A stretch of 62,915 nucleotides of DNA, from positions 1 through 62,915 of IMG/VR virus record IMGVR_UViG_3300033142_001753; one strand, given 5' to 3'. This document shows positions 1-6,415 of this stretch, in pieces. Position numbers and translations under genes: made by a program. The notes under the pieces are model-generated. The model worked only from the letters and a program-made list of their open reading frames with translations. It was not told the origin of the DNA and ran no database searches. The first letter of the stretch is position 1; each line of letters opens with the position of its first letter. Origin of the DNA: a virus.

Positions 1-62
1 TGTTGCTACAAATGACCCACTACTCCTGGACTAGTGGGTCGTAAAATGTCCTTATATATAAA
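1..62. repeat. Terminal direct repeat, left copy
   Basis: These 62 bases are identical to 62854-62915 at the right end and to 17874-17935. They contain the first hairpin of the array (9-bp arms 14-22 and 32-40). The simplest reading is circular overlap of the assembled contig, but the third internal copy means the overlap alone does not prove circularity. Confidence 0.95.
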
Positions 63-366
63 GGACTTATAATCTAATGACCCACTAGTCAGACCTTAGT
101 GGGTCACAAAAAAGCCCTTATATATAAGGCACTTATTTAACTTTTGAACGAAAATGACCCGGACCCACACCTCAAAAAAAAGTAAAAATAAAAGGTGTGT
201 GTTAGAATAGTGGGTCCGGGTCATTTAGGGCATTTTAGGGTATAAGTTACTGGAATAATTCAATAAAATAGCGGGCCACTCCTCAAAAGAAGTGGGTCAT
301 TTATCTTATAACATACTGATATAATTAAGTAAAATTATGACCCACTAGTCAAAAACAGTGGCCCGC
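1..366. repeat. Hairpin array A (GACCCACTA / TAGTGGGTC family)
   Basis: No gene is seen here. The stretch holds four hairpins: 14-22 with 32-40 (9 bp); 79-87 with 97-105 (9 bp); a tall one, 152-168 with 210-226 (17 bp, GACCCGGACCCAC core) with an inner CACACCT/AGGTGTG stem at 166-172 and 193-199; and a nested one whose outer arms are 271-280/357-366 (10 bp) and inner arms 291-300/337-346 (10 bp). Between them lie AT-rich palindromes (48-66; the perfect 14-mer CCTTATATATAAGG at 116-129) and an iterated spacer resembling ACATACTGATATAATTCAAT. In the circle it lies between the HNH gene and the large terminase. Origin, packaging site or transcript-processing array are all possible. Confidence 0.85.
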
Positions 367-459
367 TTAGTGAGACTAAGGACACAGGCTATGAAATTGA
401 TAAAATGTCAAATATATGACGCTATTTGCCAGCAATCAAAGCATCTGTCCTACCCCAAA

Positions 460-897
460 TTAAGCGATAACCTGATCCGATAGTACATTGTTTGTCATTG
501 AGACGCCTTCCTTATATTTCTCAAAATAGAACTTACCATCCCAGGGTACCACTTCTGAGATTATACCATAATCTATAGCCACCTTATTAATATAATGTGC
601 TTTAACTCTGCGATCTAAGGTACGGATAAGCTGTCTGAAATCCTCTAAGCAGTGGCTCCGTTTGTAATGATTGCAATGCCTACAGCTTGGCATCATGTTA
701 TCTAGCCCTTCAATCTTTTTACGAAGATCTTGGAAATACTTTATCCTTGCTTCACTCACATGCTTACTAGGGGTGTGGCTGTCCCTTTGAGGTATAAGGT
801 GATCTACCTGCATTTCATTGTATAGCAAATGGCGGCCACAGTATGAGCAACGCTGGCGGTACTTATTCCAAACCTTGAGCCTGTCAGTTTTTTTCAT
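460..897 (-). CDS. HNH endonuclease
   Basis: 145 aa. The fold is shown by a CxxC knuckle (C17, C20), the DH pair at residues 32-33 (VDHLIP), an asparagine near 67 and a second CxxC (C72, C75) in PSCRHCNHYK. This is the usual zinc-bound beta-beta-alpha HNH nuclease arrangement. It is the last gene of the leftmost minus-strand block. In the circular genome it sits between the terminase-small-like gene and the large terminase, where many cos phages carry an HNH protein that helps terminase cut DNA. That packaging role is inferred from position; a free-standing homing nuclease is the alternative. Its start overlaps the end of the interrupted zinc-ribbon frame upstream. Confidence 0.85.
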   Translation of the reverse strand: MKKTDRLKVWNKYRQRCSYCGRHLLYNEMQVDHLIPQRDSHTPSKHVSEARIKYFQDLRKKIEGLDNMMPSCRHCNHYKRSHCLEDFRQLIRTLDRRVKAHYINKVAIDYGIISEVVPWDGKFYFEKYKEGVSMTNNVLSDQVIA

Positions 898-1048
898 GAT
901 CTACCTTTAGAACATCAAAACTTAAACTAGCTATCACCAGGACATTATTGCCACAAGGACATATAACCTCAAATCGCGCATCCCCTAAGCCAGGTCAATA
1001 TTTCCGGGCAAGGTGCAAAAGATCTCTGCCACAGTATGGACATATCAC
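884..1048 (-). pseudogene. Small zinc-ribbon gene interrupted by in-frame TGA
   Basis: Read from a GTG at 1046-1048, the frame gives VICPYCGRDLLHLARKY, then TGA (995-997), and continues in the same frame with PGLGDARFEVICPCG and about 26 more residues to a TGA at 884-886. The two cysteine knuckles (CPYC before, CPC after the stop) together make one plausible zinc ribbon, and the frame ends 14 bases inside the start of the HNH gene, as coupled phage genes do. A nonsense mutation in a former TGG (KYWPG), a sequencing error or recoding would explain it. Other genes here read normally in the standard code, so genome-wide TGA reassignment is unlikely. Confidence 0.45.
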
Positions 1049-1049
1049 G

Positions 1050-1139
1050 TCAGGTCCTCTCAATGATAACTCCGAGAGCAAGGCCACAGATTAAGCCAAT
1101 CATTAATCCGATGCAAAGTACTAGGCATGTTTCAGTCAT
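1050..1139 (-). CDS. Very small membrane protein (29 aa)
   Basis: ATG at 1137-1139, stop at 1050-1052. After a short polar start, almost the whole protein is hydrophobic with glycines (IGLMIGLICGLALGVII) and ends in ERT, a single membrane span. The start overlaps the end of the 68-aa gene upstream by 8 bases, which argues for coupled translation. Function unknown; small phage membrane peptides include lysis and superinfection proteins, but nothing here assigns one. Confidence 0.45.
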   Translation of the reverse strand: MTETCLVLCIGLMIGLICGLALGVIIERT

Positions 1140-1338
1140 ATATTCCCCCTCTTCGATTCTTTTCCCACTCCTCCCCAATCAATACCGTAATCTTACCATC
1201 CACTTGATCCGCGACATCGACTACAGCAAAGCTCCTATCGTATGCTTCATCGATTTCATCGGGCGCCTGCATAAAACAAAATTCAACATCCCAATCCGGA
1301 TTTTCAAGTAAATAACCAACTAATTCCTTTCCTTTCAT
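1132..1338 (-). CDS. Hypothetical protein, 68 aa
   Basis: Starts MKGKELVGYLLENPDW, a pattern common in small acidic phage proteins that open with a KELxxxLxxNPD helix followed by a beta-rich half. There are no catalytic motifs. Its start overlaps the end of the terminase-small-like gene by 4 bases (ATGA type), so it is probably cotranslated with it. Function unknown. Confidence 0.6.
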   Translation of the reverse strand: MKGKELVGYLLENPDWDVEFCFMQAPDEIDEAYDRSFAVVDVADQVDGKITVLIGEEWEKNRRGGIYD

Positions 1339-1781
1339 ACCAACTCCTTATGCCGAGCCACCAAGGCGGCCTTCACTTGCTCAGCGATCTCAGGTGGGAA
1401 GATCTGAAACATCTGTGCCAGGAACGGGCCATCAAGTACCAGTTCCTTAATTTGTTTTTCAGACCACCCCTCAAAACGTTGGTAGGCCAGCTTTGCATCG
1501 GCAGCAGTACCATATTTGCTCCCTGCTCTATCGAGAACAGCCTGATCTACCTTGGCCAGCTTAGCTCCATACATCTTGCGCCTAAGCTCCAAGGCCTCTT
1601 TCTCTATCTCTGATAGCTCGTCAGGGGTAAAAACCTGATAAATTATTGTATTATCTGCAAAGCCCAAAACTTCAACGGACTGTGCTCTCCGATTAACAAA
1701 CTCGTTATCTGGATTGCTTAGATACTCCAACAAAGTAATCCTATGTCTTGCTCTGCAACTCTCAGACCTTTCCTGTACCAT
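1335..1781 (-). CDS. Terminase small subunit-like protein
   Basis: 148 aa. The middle resembles small-terminase-like phage proteins: LLEYLSNPDNEFVNRRAQ, then FTPDELSEIEKEALELRRK and KLAYQRFEGWSEKQ. I recognise this from memory of families annotated as small terminase, without a search. The role would be recognising the packaging site and loading the large subunit. In the circular genome it lies three small genes and the hairpin array upstream of the large terminase, on the same strand, which supports the call. An imperfect palindrome near 1849 (ATCCT/AGGAT arms) and a TATAAT-like hexamer precede it. Alternative: a DNA-binding regulator. Confidence 0.45.
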   Translation of the reverse strand: MVQERSESCRARHRITLLEYLSNPDNEFVNRRAQSVEVLGFADNTIIYQVFTPDELSEIEKEALELRRKMYGAKLAKVDQAVLDRAGSKYGTAADAKLAYQRFEGWSEKQIKELVLDGPFLAQMFQIFPPEIAEQVKAALVARHKELV

Positions 1782-1881
1782 ATCCTATACCTATTATTTT
1801 TTGTTGGTTATTATAGTTTAAGCCTGTATCCTAAAATAAGGATTCTAAGTTATTGATATATCTCAACATATTCAGAGCTTG

Positions 1882-2124
1882 TTATGTAATTTCATCTATC
1901 GTTTTGTTACATATTTTGCACATTACCTTTTCACCAGGTAAAAGATGTTGTTGAATATGCCTAACAAAACGGTCTGACCTGGTTAAATCTATTTGGACAG
2001 ATTTAAGCGTTTCACTAGGCGTAGCAAAGGCAGAAGGGAAAAATAATTGTTTGAACCAACCCCGATAAACAACTACCCAATCCCCTGGACTGTCTGGATG
2101 CAATAATAACAATTTTTTTTTCAT
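1882..2124 (-). CDS. Hypothetical protein, 80 aa
   Basis: Starts MKKKLLLLHPDSPGDW and ends with a CKIC knuckle. There is no recognisable domain. It stands alone, with about 100 non-coding bases to the next gene on the left and about 45 on the right. Function unknown. Confidence 0.5.
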   Translation of the reverse strand: MKKKLLLLHPDSPGDWVVVYRGWFKQLFFPSAFATPSETLKSVQIDLTRSDRFVRHIQQHLLPGEKVMCKICNKTIDEIT

Positions 2125-2170
2125 AAATTATCCCATATTTTTAGTGTAACATATTAAAATCATTACCATA

Positions 2171-2380
2171 TCATGCGACATTTTTAGTATCACATACCAT
2201 CTCAACGCTCGTAGTAACTGTGCCCCTGTCTCTTGCAGTAAGTAATTCTATCAGATCAGAGGGTTTAGCCTGCACATAGGCCCTCTCAAGTTTCAATATT
2301 TCTTCTTCAACTTTCGTATCATAAAACTCCTTGATCAACTGATACTCTACCACATACTTTATCGTTGTTCGTACTCTCAT
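2171..2380 (-). CDS. Hypothetical protein, 69 aa
   Basis: A basic beta-strand start (MRVRTTIKYVVEYQ) is followed by a charged helix. It overlaps the endolysin gene upstream by 4 bases and so is probably translationally coupled to it. It may be a lysis accessory by position only; there are no membrane segments. Confidence 0.55.
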   Translation of the reverse strand: MRVRTTIKYVVEYQLIKEFYDTKVEEEILKLERAYVQAKPSDLIELLTARDRGTVTTSVEMVCDTKNVA

Positions 2381-2862
2381 AAGTCATCTCCTTTCAGCAT
2401 CATATCATGTAATGTTTTCCCACGATCACCTACCTGCTCGTACCACGCGCTATGTCTCATCTCTTTAGCAGCCTGAGCATAGAAACCACATTTTACAGCA
2501 TTAATCATTCTTACAAACCCCCTAAAACCTCCAGGCCCCAGGTTATACCTCATATCAATTAAAGCCCATCGCCTGTTATTGTCCAAATCATATAGTGGCT
2601 TACCAAATATTTTACACAGATCCGCTTCACATTCTGCGATATCATTCCTAAGTAACATCAGGGCCTCGATCTTCGAGAGACCTTTACTTTCCAAATTTCT
2701 GCCGTAGCCTATAGTAAGATTCCCCTTGAGGTCCGAGTAGGCCATGGACCTAAAATCCTCGTGCCTCATAATTTGCTTTTCAATCTTCGACATCTCTCCA
2801 CCATATCCTGGGGTTACCGTAATACAAGCTATTATACTGCAAAGACAGAGATAGCGCCACAT
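2377..2862 (-). CDS. Endolysin, T4-type lysozyme (GH24)
   Basis: 161 aa. The catalytic triad has the classic T4-lysozyme spacing: E35 (HEDF), D44 (YSDLKG) and T50 (LTIGYGRN), with 8 and 5 residues between, as in T4 E11/D20/T26. The enzyme hydrolyses the MurNAc-GlcNAc bond of peptidoglycan. The first 20 or so residues are hydrophobic (WRYLCLCSIIACITV), a signal peptide or signal-anchor, suggesting export through the host Sec system rather than holin-dependent release. The C-terminal half has NLGPGGFRGF and the W-rich helix of the family. It lies 1 base after the 150-aa gene. A partner holin is not adjacent; the candidates are at 53156 and 22737. Confidence 0.88.
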   Translation of the reverse strand: MWRYLCLCSIIACITVTPGYGGEMSKIEKQIMRHEDFRSMAYSDLKGNLTIGYGRNLESKGLSKIEALMLLRNDIAECEADLCKIFGKPLYDLDNNRRWALIDMRYNLGPGGFRGFVRMINAVKCGFYAQAAKEMRHSAWYEQVGDRGKTLHDMMLKGDDL

Positions 2863-2863
2863 A

Positions 2864-3316
2864 TTAATGGATAATCAGAGTAACCAGGCGGTCTATGGCC
2901 AAGCTACCATCCTCGTCAATCAACCAATCATTGAGTATAGTATTAACATTTGCTGCATATTGCTCCCGTGATCCTCGCCATTCACACACCGGATCATTAA
3001 GTTTTAGGCCTTCAGATATAGCATGTCTTAATGCCGAGTACACAATATTTTCTGCTTTTTCTCTTTTTATTTTCATATTATGCAATACCATCTCTGTAGC
3101 TGTCATGTTTGCCTTCATGGTATCTAGTGATTTCCTTAATCTTTCAGCATCGTAGACCCAGCCTCTCCAGGTTTCTTCATCCCTGGGAACCATATCAAGC
3201 GGGTGGGACCTCTGAGTTTCTTCCTGCTCCCTAGTGATATCCTCTAAAAATTGTGCTATTAACTTTATCTGAGGATCTTTTTTACCTCTAATCCATTCGT
3301 TATATTTTGTGGTCAT
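2864..3316 (-). CDS. Hypothetical protein, 150 aa, helical
   Basis: Mostly charged helix (residues 15-100, probable coiled coil), no membrane span, no cysteines suggesting metal binding. It directly precedes the endolysin by 1 base and follows the 60-aa gene with no gap. Function unknown. Confidence 0.6.
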   Translation of the reverse strand: MTTKYNEWIRGKKDPQIKLIAQFLEDITREQEETQRSHPLDMVPRDEETWRGWVYDAERLRKSLDTMKANMTATEMVLHNMKIKREKAENIVYSALRHAISEGLKLNDPVCEWRGSREQYAANVNTILNDWLIDEDGSLAIDRLVTLIIH

Positions 3317-3499
3317 CTATGCCTCCAAGGCATCAGCCAAATCGTTGTATTTATCTAAGCCGGGATCATCAAATAGAGACTGCGCCACATATTTAACGTC
3401 ATCATTGCCGAATTTCAAAAATTCTTGATCGGCGAATTCCTCCCACTGTTCGGTAAATCTCCTCAAGTTTCGCACCTCATTTGTTGGTCTACCCTTCAT
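3317..3499 (-). CDS. Hypothetical protein, 60 aa
   Basis: Short acidic protein (MKGRPTNEVRNLRRF start). The start overlaps the preceding gene by 11 bases and the stop abuts the next start. No recognisable motif; retained for its tight fit in the operon. Confidence 0.5.
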   Translation of the reverse strand: MKGRPTNEVRNLRRFTEQWEEFADQEFLKFGNDDVKYVAQSLFDDPGLDKYNDLADALEA

Positions 3500-3803
3500 A
3501 TTGCCTCCTTAGCCATACAATTTCCCTGCAAATTCCAGAGTACGAATAGTGCCAAACTTCGTCCAGATTATCCCTAAATGTCTCAAGAGCATAGACTGAT
3601 ACCCTATACCACCATGCAGGAGGGAACATTTTAAGCTCTATAAAGAACTCATTAAAGTCTTTACCGATCTCAATATAGAGCACCCCCGCCCTGTAGCGTC
3701 TCACCCGGCTCAACCACTTATCATCCAATACCTTCTTGGATTCAAAGTTATGCCTGGCCAAGAGATAGGCTCTACTTAGGTCTATCGCTACCAATCTTTC
3801 CAT
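3489..3803 (-). CDS. Hypothetical protein, 104 aa
   Basis: Aromatic-rich protein (FPPAWWYRVSVYALETF) without a domain I can name. It overlaps the XRE-like gene upstream by 32 bases and the 60-aa gene downstream by 11, so all three are probably read from one message. Function unknown. Confidence 0.55.
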   Translation of the reverse strand: MERLVAIDLSRAYLLARHNFESKKVLDDKWLSRVRRYRAGVLYIEIGKDFNEFFIELKMFPPAWWYRVSVYALETFRDNLDEVWHYSYSGICREIVWLRRQYEG

Positions 3804-3972
3804 CTTTTATCCCCTTGAGCACTCTCAAAAACTTATCAGCCATGTTTGGAATAAGCCACACCCCACCACTCCAGTTCTTTACTGTCTGGAGCCGTATACC
3901 CATCACATCTGATACCCCTTGGTTGTTCAACCCAAGCTTTTTCTTGATATTCTCAAATTCTTTACTATCCAT
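3772..3972 (-). CDS. Small helix-turn-helix DNA-binding protein
   Basis: 66 aa. The pattern KKKLGLNNQGVSDVMGIRLQ followed by TVKNWSGG is a Cro/CI-type (XRE) helix-turn-helix with the recognition helix at about residues 27-38. Size and isolation are typical of phage Cro-like regulators. It overlaps the 131-aa gene upstream by one base. Which operator it binds is not visible; palindromes at 10593-10620 and 14773-14803 are candidates. Confidence 0.65.
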   Translation of the reverse strand: MDSKEFENIKKKLGLNNQGVSDVMGIRLQTVKNWSGGVWLIPNMADKFLRVLKGIKDGKIGSDRPK

Positions 3973-4367
3973 TATATTCCACCATAATATTTTGCAATAC
4001 TGGACTCTAATTCCTGCAACAGATCGGTTACAGTATACCCTTCGATCTTCTCCATATATTCAAGTAATTCCACCATATCCTGCAACTCATCTATCGTGGC
4101 TCTTAGGGCTTCCTGTATCTCTCCCTTGTCATCCCTGGCTCTTATTTTGTCCATCTCCTCGTCTTCGAGCGCCTGCTCAGTCCAGTCTTCTTCGATAGGG
4201 CTTCCAATTTTTATACCACCGTCGCAGAGGATACATCCTGTGGATTGAAGTAATTCGCTAATTCTTGCCATTTCCACGCTTTTGCGGTATCGTTCTCCGC
4301 GCTCTGCAGCAGTGCTTTGACAAAGATCTTCCATATCTCTTAATAGTTTGTCCATGGTATCCTCCAT
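3972..4367 (-). CDS. Hypothetical acidic helical protein, 131 aa
   Basis: Glu/Asp-rich helices with heptad character in the last 60 residues (IDELQDMVELLEYMEKIEG). No catalytic motif. It starts inside the 3' part of the 4258-4545 frame and is followed with a 1-base overlap by the XRE-like gene. Function unknown. Confidence 0.55.
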   Translation of the reverse strand: MEDTMDKLLRDMEDLCQSTAAERGERYRKSVEMARISELLQSTGCILCDGGIKIGSPIEEDWTEQALEDEEMDKIRARDDKGEIQEALRATIDELQDMVELLEYMEKIEGYTVTDLLQELESSIAKYYGGI

Positions 4368-4545
4368 ATAATTTTTTTATATCTGTTTTTTCGTAATAGA
4401 GCCTCTGTGCCCTGATAGCCGCTATAGACTCGACGAAAACAGTGCCACCGGGTGAGGTGTAGTAATAGACTGACCTAACGATAGTCCTGAGCCAATCCGT
4501 GGTTCCATCTTGATTGTAATACGTTTTTTTGCCTAATCCAATCAT
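4258..4545 (-). CDS. Hypothetical protein, 95 aa (C-terminal part doubtful)
   Basis: The first ~58 residues (MIGLGKKTYYNQDGTTDW...) look like protein and lie in otherwise empty DNA. The last ~37 residues overlap the start of the 131-aa gene by 110 bases and are basic and low quality, as a shadow frame would be. The true gene may end near 4370 through a frameshift in the T-rich run there, or the long overlap may be real. Confidence 0.35.
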   Translation of the reverse strand: MIGLGKKTYYNQDGTTDWLRTIVRSVYYYTSPGGTVFVESIAAIRAQRLYYEKTDIKKLYGGYHGQTIKRYGRSLSKHCCRARRTIPQKRGNGKN

Positions 4546-4578
4546 TGCGCGTACCTCAATTTTTAGTTATAGTACTAC

Positions 4579-4830
4579 ATGATGGGTATCATACAAAACA
4601 CAAACGATGAATTCGATTATGCTGAATGCTTCGATCCTGGAGAGGGCAATAAAGCAACAACCAATGCAGGCACACAGCGCCATGGTAATCTTTATACTCC
4701 AGATTCTGGAAAATGGCAAAATCAAGATTGTCCTTATTGCATGGAGCCTTTTGCTGTCAAAAAGATGCGGTCCCGTGCTACAGGTTATCGCTTGATGTGG
4801 TACTGTACTCACTGCTACCGTGTAGTGTAA
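4579..4830 (+). CDS. Zinc-ribbon protein on the plus strand, 83 aa
   Basis: The C-terminal half has two CxxC knuckles, CPYC and CTHC, about 22 residues apart around a basic hairpin (KKMRSRATGYRLMWY): a zinc ribbon. It is the only convincing plus-strand gene inside the 460-14712 minus-strand block, divergent from the gene ending at 4545. No strong Shine-Dalgarno is seen; two consecutive ATGs (4579, 4582) are possible starts. The antisense frame across the same bases is hydrophobic and motif-free, so I reject it. Confidence 0.5.
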   Translation: MMGIIQNTNDEFDYAECFDPGEGNKATTNAGTQRHGNLYTPDSGKWQNQDCPYCMEPFAVKKMRSRATGYRLMWYCTHCYRVV

Positions 4831-4848
4831 TATTACCTGTTACCCTTC

Positions 4849-5013
4849 CTAGATGCCTGTATCATCTAAGGTGCAGAATGGGCAGGTATCCCATGTACCA
4901 TTGAAATTCCATAATCTCTTCGCGACAGCAAAGGCCCACCTCTTATTCCAGTTTGCCTCTTTGAGACGATAAAAGGTCCAATGCTGCATGTTATGTGATC
5001 CAAAATATTTCAT
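4849..5013 (-). CDS. Small protein with GTWDTCPFC ending, 54 aa
   Basis: ATG at 5011-5013, stop TAG at 4849-4851. Tryptophan-rich, basic, and ends with GTWDTCPFCTLDDTGI. The 24 bases encoding GTWDTCPF are identical to the 3' end of the 118-aa gene at 5900-6256, so the two genes share a duplicated or recombined C-terminal motif. It starts 2 bases downstream of the 90-aa gene. Function unknown; CPFC suggests metal or thiol chemistry. Confidence 0.5.
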   Translation of the reverse strand: MKYFGSHNMQHWTFYRLKEANWNKRWAFAVAKRLWNFNGTWDTCPFCTLDDTGI

Positions 5014-5015
5014 AA

Positions 5016-5288
5016 TTAATTCTCCCAGATTAGTCTGCCAACCTTAGATCCCTTCCCTGGAATATCTCTATAAATTGCAGCCGTTCCGAAAAAACAGGCC
5101 ATATCGTCCCTGATTTCGTTTTTTGCTTTAACGAAAAATTCGTCAGACGAAACCTTGATTATCTTGACGTTTTTCGGCATTGAAATATCATATATCAAGG
5201 CTGTATTTATACTCATCGCGATCTCTTTGTCGATCATCTCTTGGTTTGCGTAATACACAGACATATCTTCATAACTGTTGTCTTTCAT
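5016..5288 (-). CDS. Hypothetical protein, 90 aa
   Basis: Alpha/beta protein with a KNVKIIKVSSDEFF strand-turn-helix but no known motif. A Shine-Dalgarno AAAAGGAGC precedes ATG 5286-5288, and the promoter at 5324-5351 lies just upstream, so it probably heads its own transcript. Confidence 0.55.
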   Translation of the reverse strand: MKDNSYEDMSVYYANQEMIDKEIAMSINTALIYDISMPKNVKIIKVSSDEFFVKAKNEIRDDMACFFGTAAIYRDIPGKGSKVGRLIWEN

Positions 5289-5323
5289 ATTTTGCTCCTT
5301 TTAATTTTTTGTGTGTTAAATAC

Positions 5324-5351
5324 AAGATACATTAAAGGTGCAGAATGTCAA
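5324..5351 (-). promoter_or_regulatory. Sigma70-type promoter (TTGACA-N16-TATCTT)
   Basis: On the minus strand, TTGACA (5346-5351) and TATCTT (5324-5329) are 16 bases apart, upstream of the 90-aa gene. The stretch TGTATCTTG plus ATTTA and ACACAAAA matches the promoter at 5624-5651, exactly 300 bases away, so this looks like a phage promoter family. Confidence 0.6.
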
Positions 5352-5425
5352 TAGCAAAATATCAACTTTTTTAAAGAAAAAACAAGTTATTTTTTTAATG
5401 CAGGAAAAACAGGAGGTTGAGCAGC

Positions 5426-5593
5426 TTATTCTCTGTGTAAAATTACTGTGAATCCACATATATAATCCCTTCCCCAATTTTCTTTAGGAGGACAGAGATA
5501 TTTTCTGCAAGGAACAACAATATGTCGTTTGCCCGTTATGAGCCTTTCCATTTTAGCATATTGTCTAGCTGCTGTTGATTTGTTAAAAAACAT
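5426..5593 (-). CDS. Hypothetical protein, 55 aa
   Basis: Start chosen at 5591-5593 because AGGAGG lies 9 bases upstream; the open frame continues further but without a ribosome site and across the promoter. Small basic protein (MFFNKSTAARQYAKMERL). Its transcript starts at the promoter at 5624-5651. No recognised domain. Confidence 0.5.
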   Translation of the reverse strand: MFFNKSTAARQYAKMERLITGKRHIVVPCRKYLCPPKENWGRDYICGFTVILHRE

Positions 5594-5623
5594 CTCAATT
5601 TTCCTCCTTTTGTGTCTAAATCC

Positions 5624-5651
5624 AAGATACACTAAGGGAGAAAAATGTCAA
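5624..5651 (-). promoter_or_regulatory. Sigma70-type promoter (TTGACA-N16-TATCTT)
   Basis: TTGACA at 5646-5651 and TATCTT at 5624-5629 on the minus strand, 16 bases apart, sharing TGTATCTTG, ATTTA and ACACAAAA with the promoter at 5324-5351. It serves the 55-aa gene at 5426-5593. Confidence 0.6.
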
Positions 5652-5654
5652 CTA

Positions 5655-5903
5655 CTATTCTCTGTACTTTTCTACTCTTTTTCTAAATCTTTCGATATCC
5701 TGTCCAGCTATATCGCACCAAAATAGGCAATAAGGCTCAGATTCCTTCGAAAAAAAGAAGTCCAGGGCATTATTTTTTAACCTCTTCCCTTCACCGGTCG
5801 AGGTATCCTTATAACACACCTTACGAAGACCTGTGCGATCTATTCCGCTTACGTCATCGACCGCATCCATTAGTAGTGTGAGTGCTAAAATTTTGCAGTT
5901 CAT
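5655..5903 (-). CDS. Hypothetical protein, 82 aa
   Basis: Start chosen at 5901-5903 (MNCKILALTLLMDAVDD) because it overlaps the upstream stop as ATGA; a longer start at 5930 is possible. Compact alpha/beta protein with ALDFFFS and CLFWCDIAGQDIERF. It reminds me of small conserved phage proteins of unknown role. Coupled to the 118-aa gene. Confidence 0.6.
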   Translation of the reverse strand: MNCKILALTLLMDAVDDVSGIDRTGLRKVCYKDTSTGEGKRLKNNALDFFFSKESEPYCLFWCDIAGQDIERFRKRVEKYRE

Positions 5904-6256
5904 ATCGAGCGGAATGGGCAGGTATCCCATGTACCGCAGATGAAGGTTTTTTTGTCCTGATTGGAAATAAATACCTCGCTTTTTTCCTTTTCTAATATTT
6001 TATTAATATCCGCAGTATGCCGGGGTGCAGCATTTCTCGGAGACAGGCCACGGCCTGAATTCCCGTGTTGCTGGGTACACCACAATAGGCGGACCCTACC
6101 CAGGTACTGGATCTCTTTAAGCCATACCTTGTTCGGTTTTATCGATTTCCGGCCGCACCAGGATAATAGGGTATCCACATCCTCGAATACTATAGTTTTA
6201 CAATGATCACATTCTAAGCACTCTATTTTTTTGCCGCTTCCTTTTTTACGTCCCAT
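5900..6256 (-). CDS. Hypothetical cysteine-rich protein, 118 aa
   Basis: Basic start (MGRKKGSGKKIECLECDHCK) with a CxxCxxC cluster that probably binds zinc. A WCTQQHGNSGRG segment follows, and it ends GTWDTCPFRSI. The end is encoded by 24 bases shared with the gene at 4849-5013. Overlaps the next gene as ATGA. DNA or RNA binding is possible; no named family. Confidence 0.5.
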   Translation of the reverse strand: MGRKKGSGKKIECLECDHCKTIVFEDVDTLLSWCGRKSIKPNKVWLKEIQYLGRVRLLWCTQQHGNSGRGLSPRNAAPRHTADINKILEKEKSEVFISNQDKKTFICGTWDTCPFRSI

Positions 6257-6262
6257 ATTATT

Positions 6263-6382
6263 TTATCTCCTACCTCTTAATTTTCTATAATATGTTGTTT
6301 TGCTTATTCCCAGTGCCTCTATCGCAACCGTTACAGTGGGATAAAGTTTTCCATTCGCCATTGTTGCCTTGGCACTTTCCAT
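6263..6382 (-). CDS. Mini helix-turn-helix protein, 39 aa
   Basis: ATG at 6380-6382, stop TAA at 6263-6265. The second half, VTVAIEALGISKTTYYRKLRGRR, shown here as AIEALGISKTTYYRKL, is a resolvase/AraC-like helix-turn-helix with a basic tail. A different frame from 6394 also opens, but this one carries the motif. It sits between the helicase stop and the 118-aa gene. A small repressor or activator is plausible. Confidence 0.5.
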   Translation of the reverse strand: MESAKATMANGKLYPTVTVAIEALGISKTTYYRKLRGRR

Positions 6383-6415
6383 TTACAGTGTTCATAATTT
6401 TATAAATTCCACAAT

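Noticed and set aside
995-997. Genome-wide reassignment of TGA
   Set aside because: TGA ends several coupled genes normally (for example at 5900-5902) and large enzymes have no in-frame TGA.
4567-4812. 81-codon minus frame opposite the zinc-ribbon gene
   Set aside because: Hydrophobic and cysteine-scattered without motif; the plus frame has a clear zinc ribbon.
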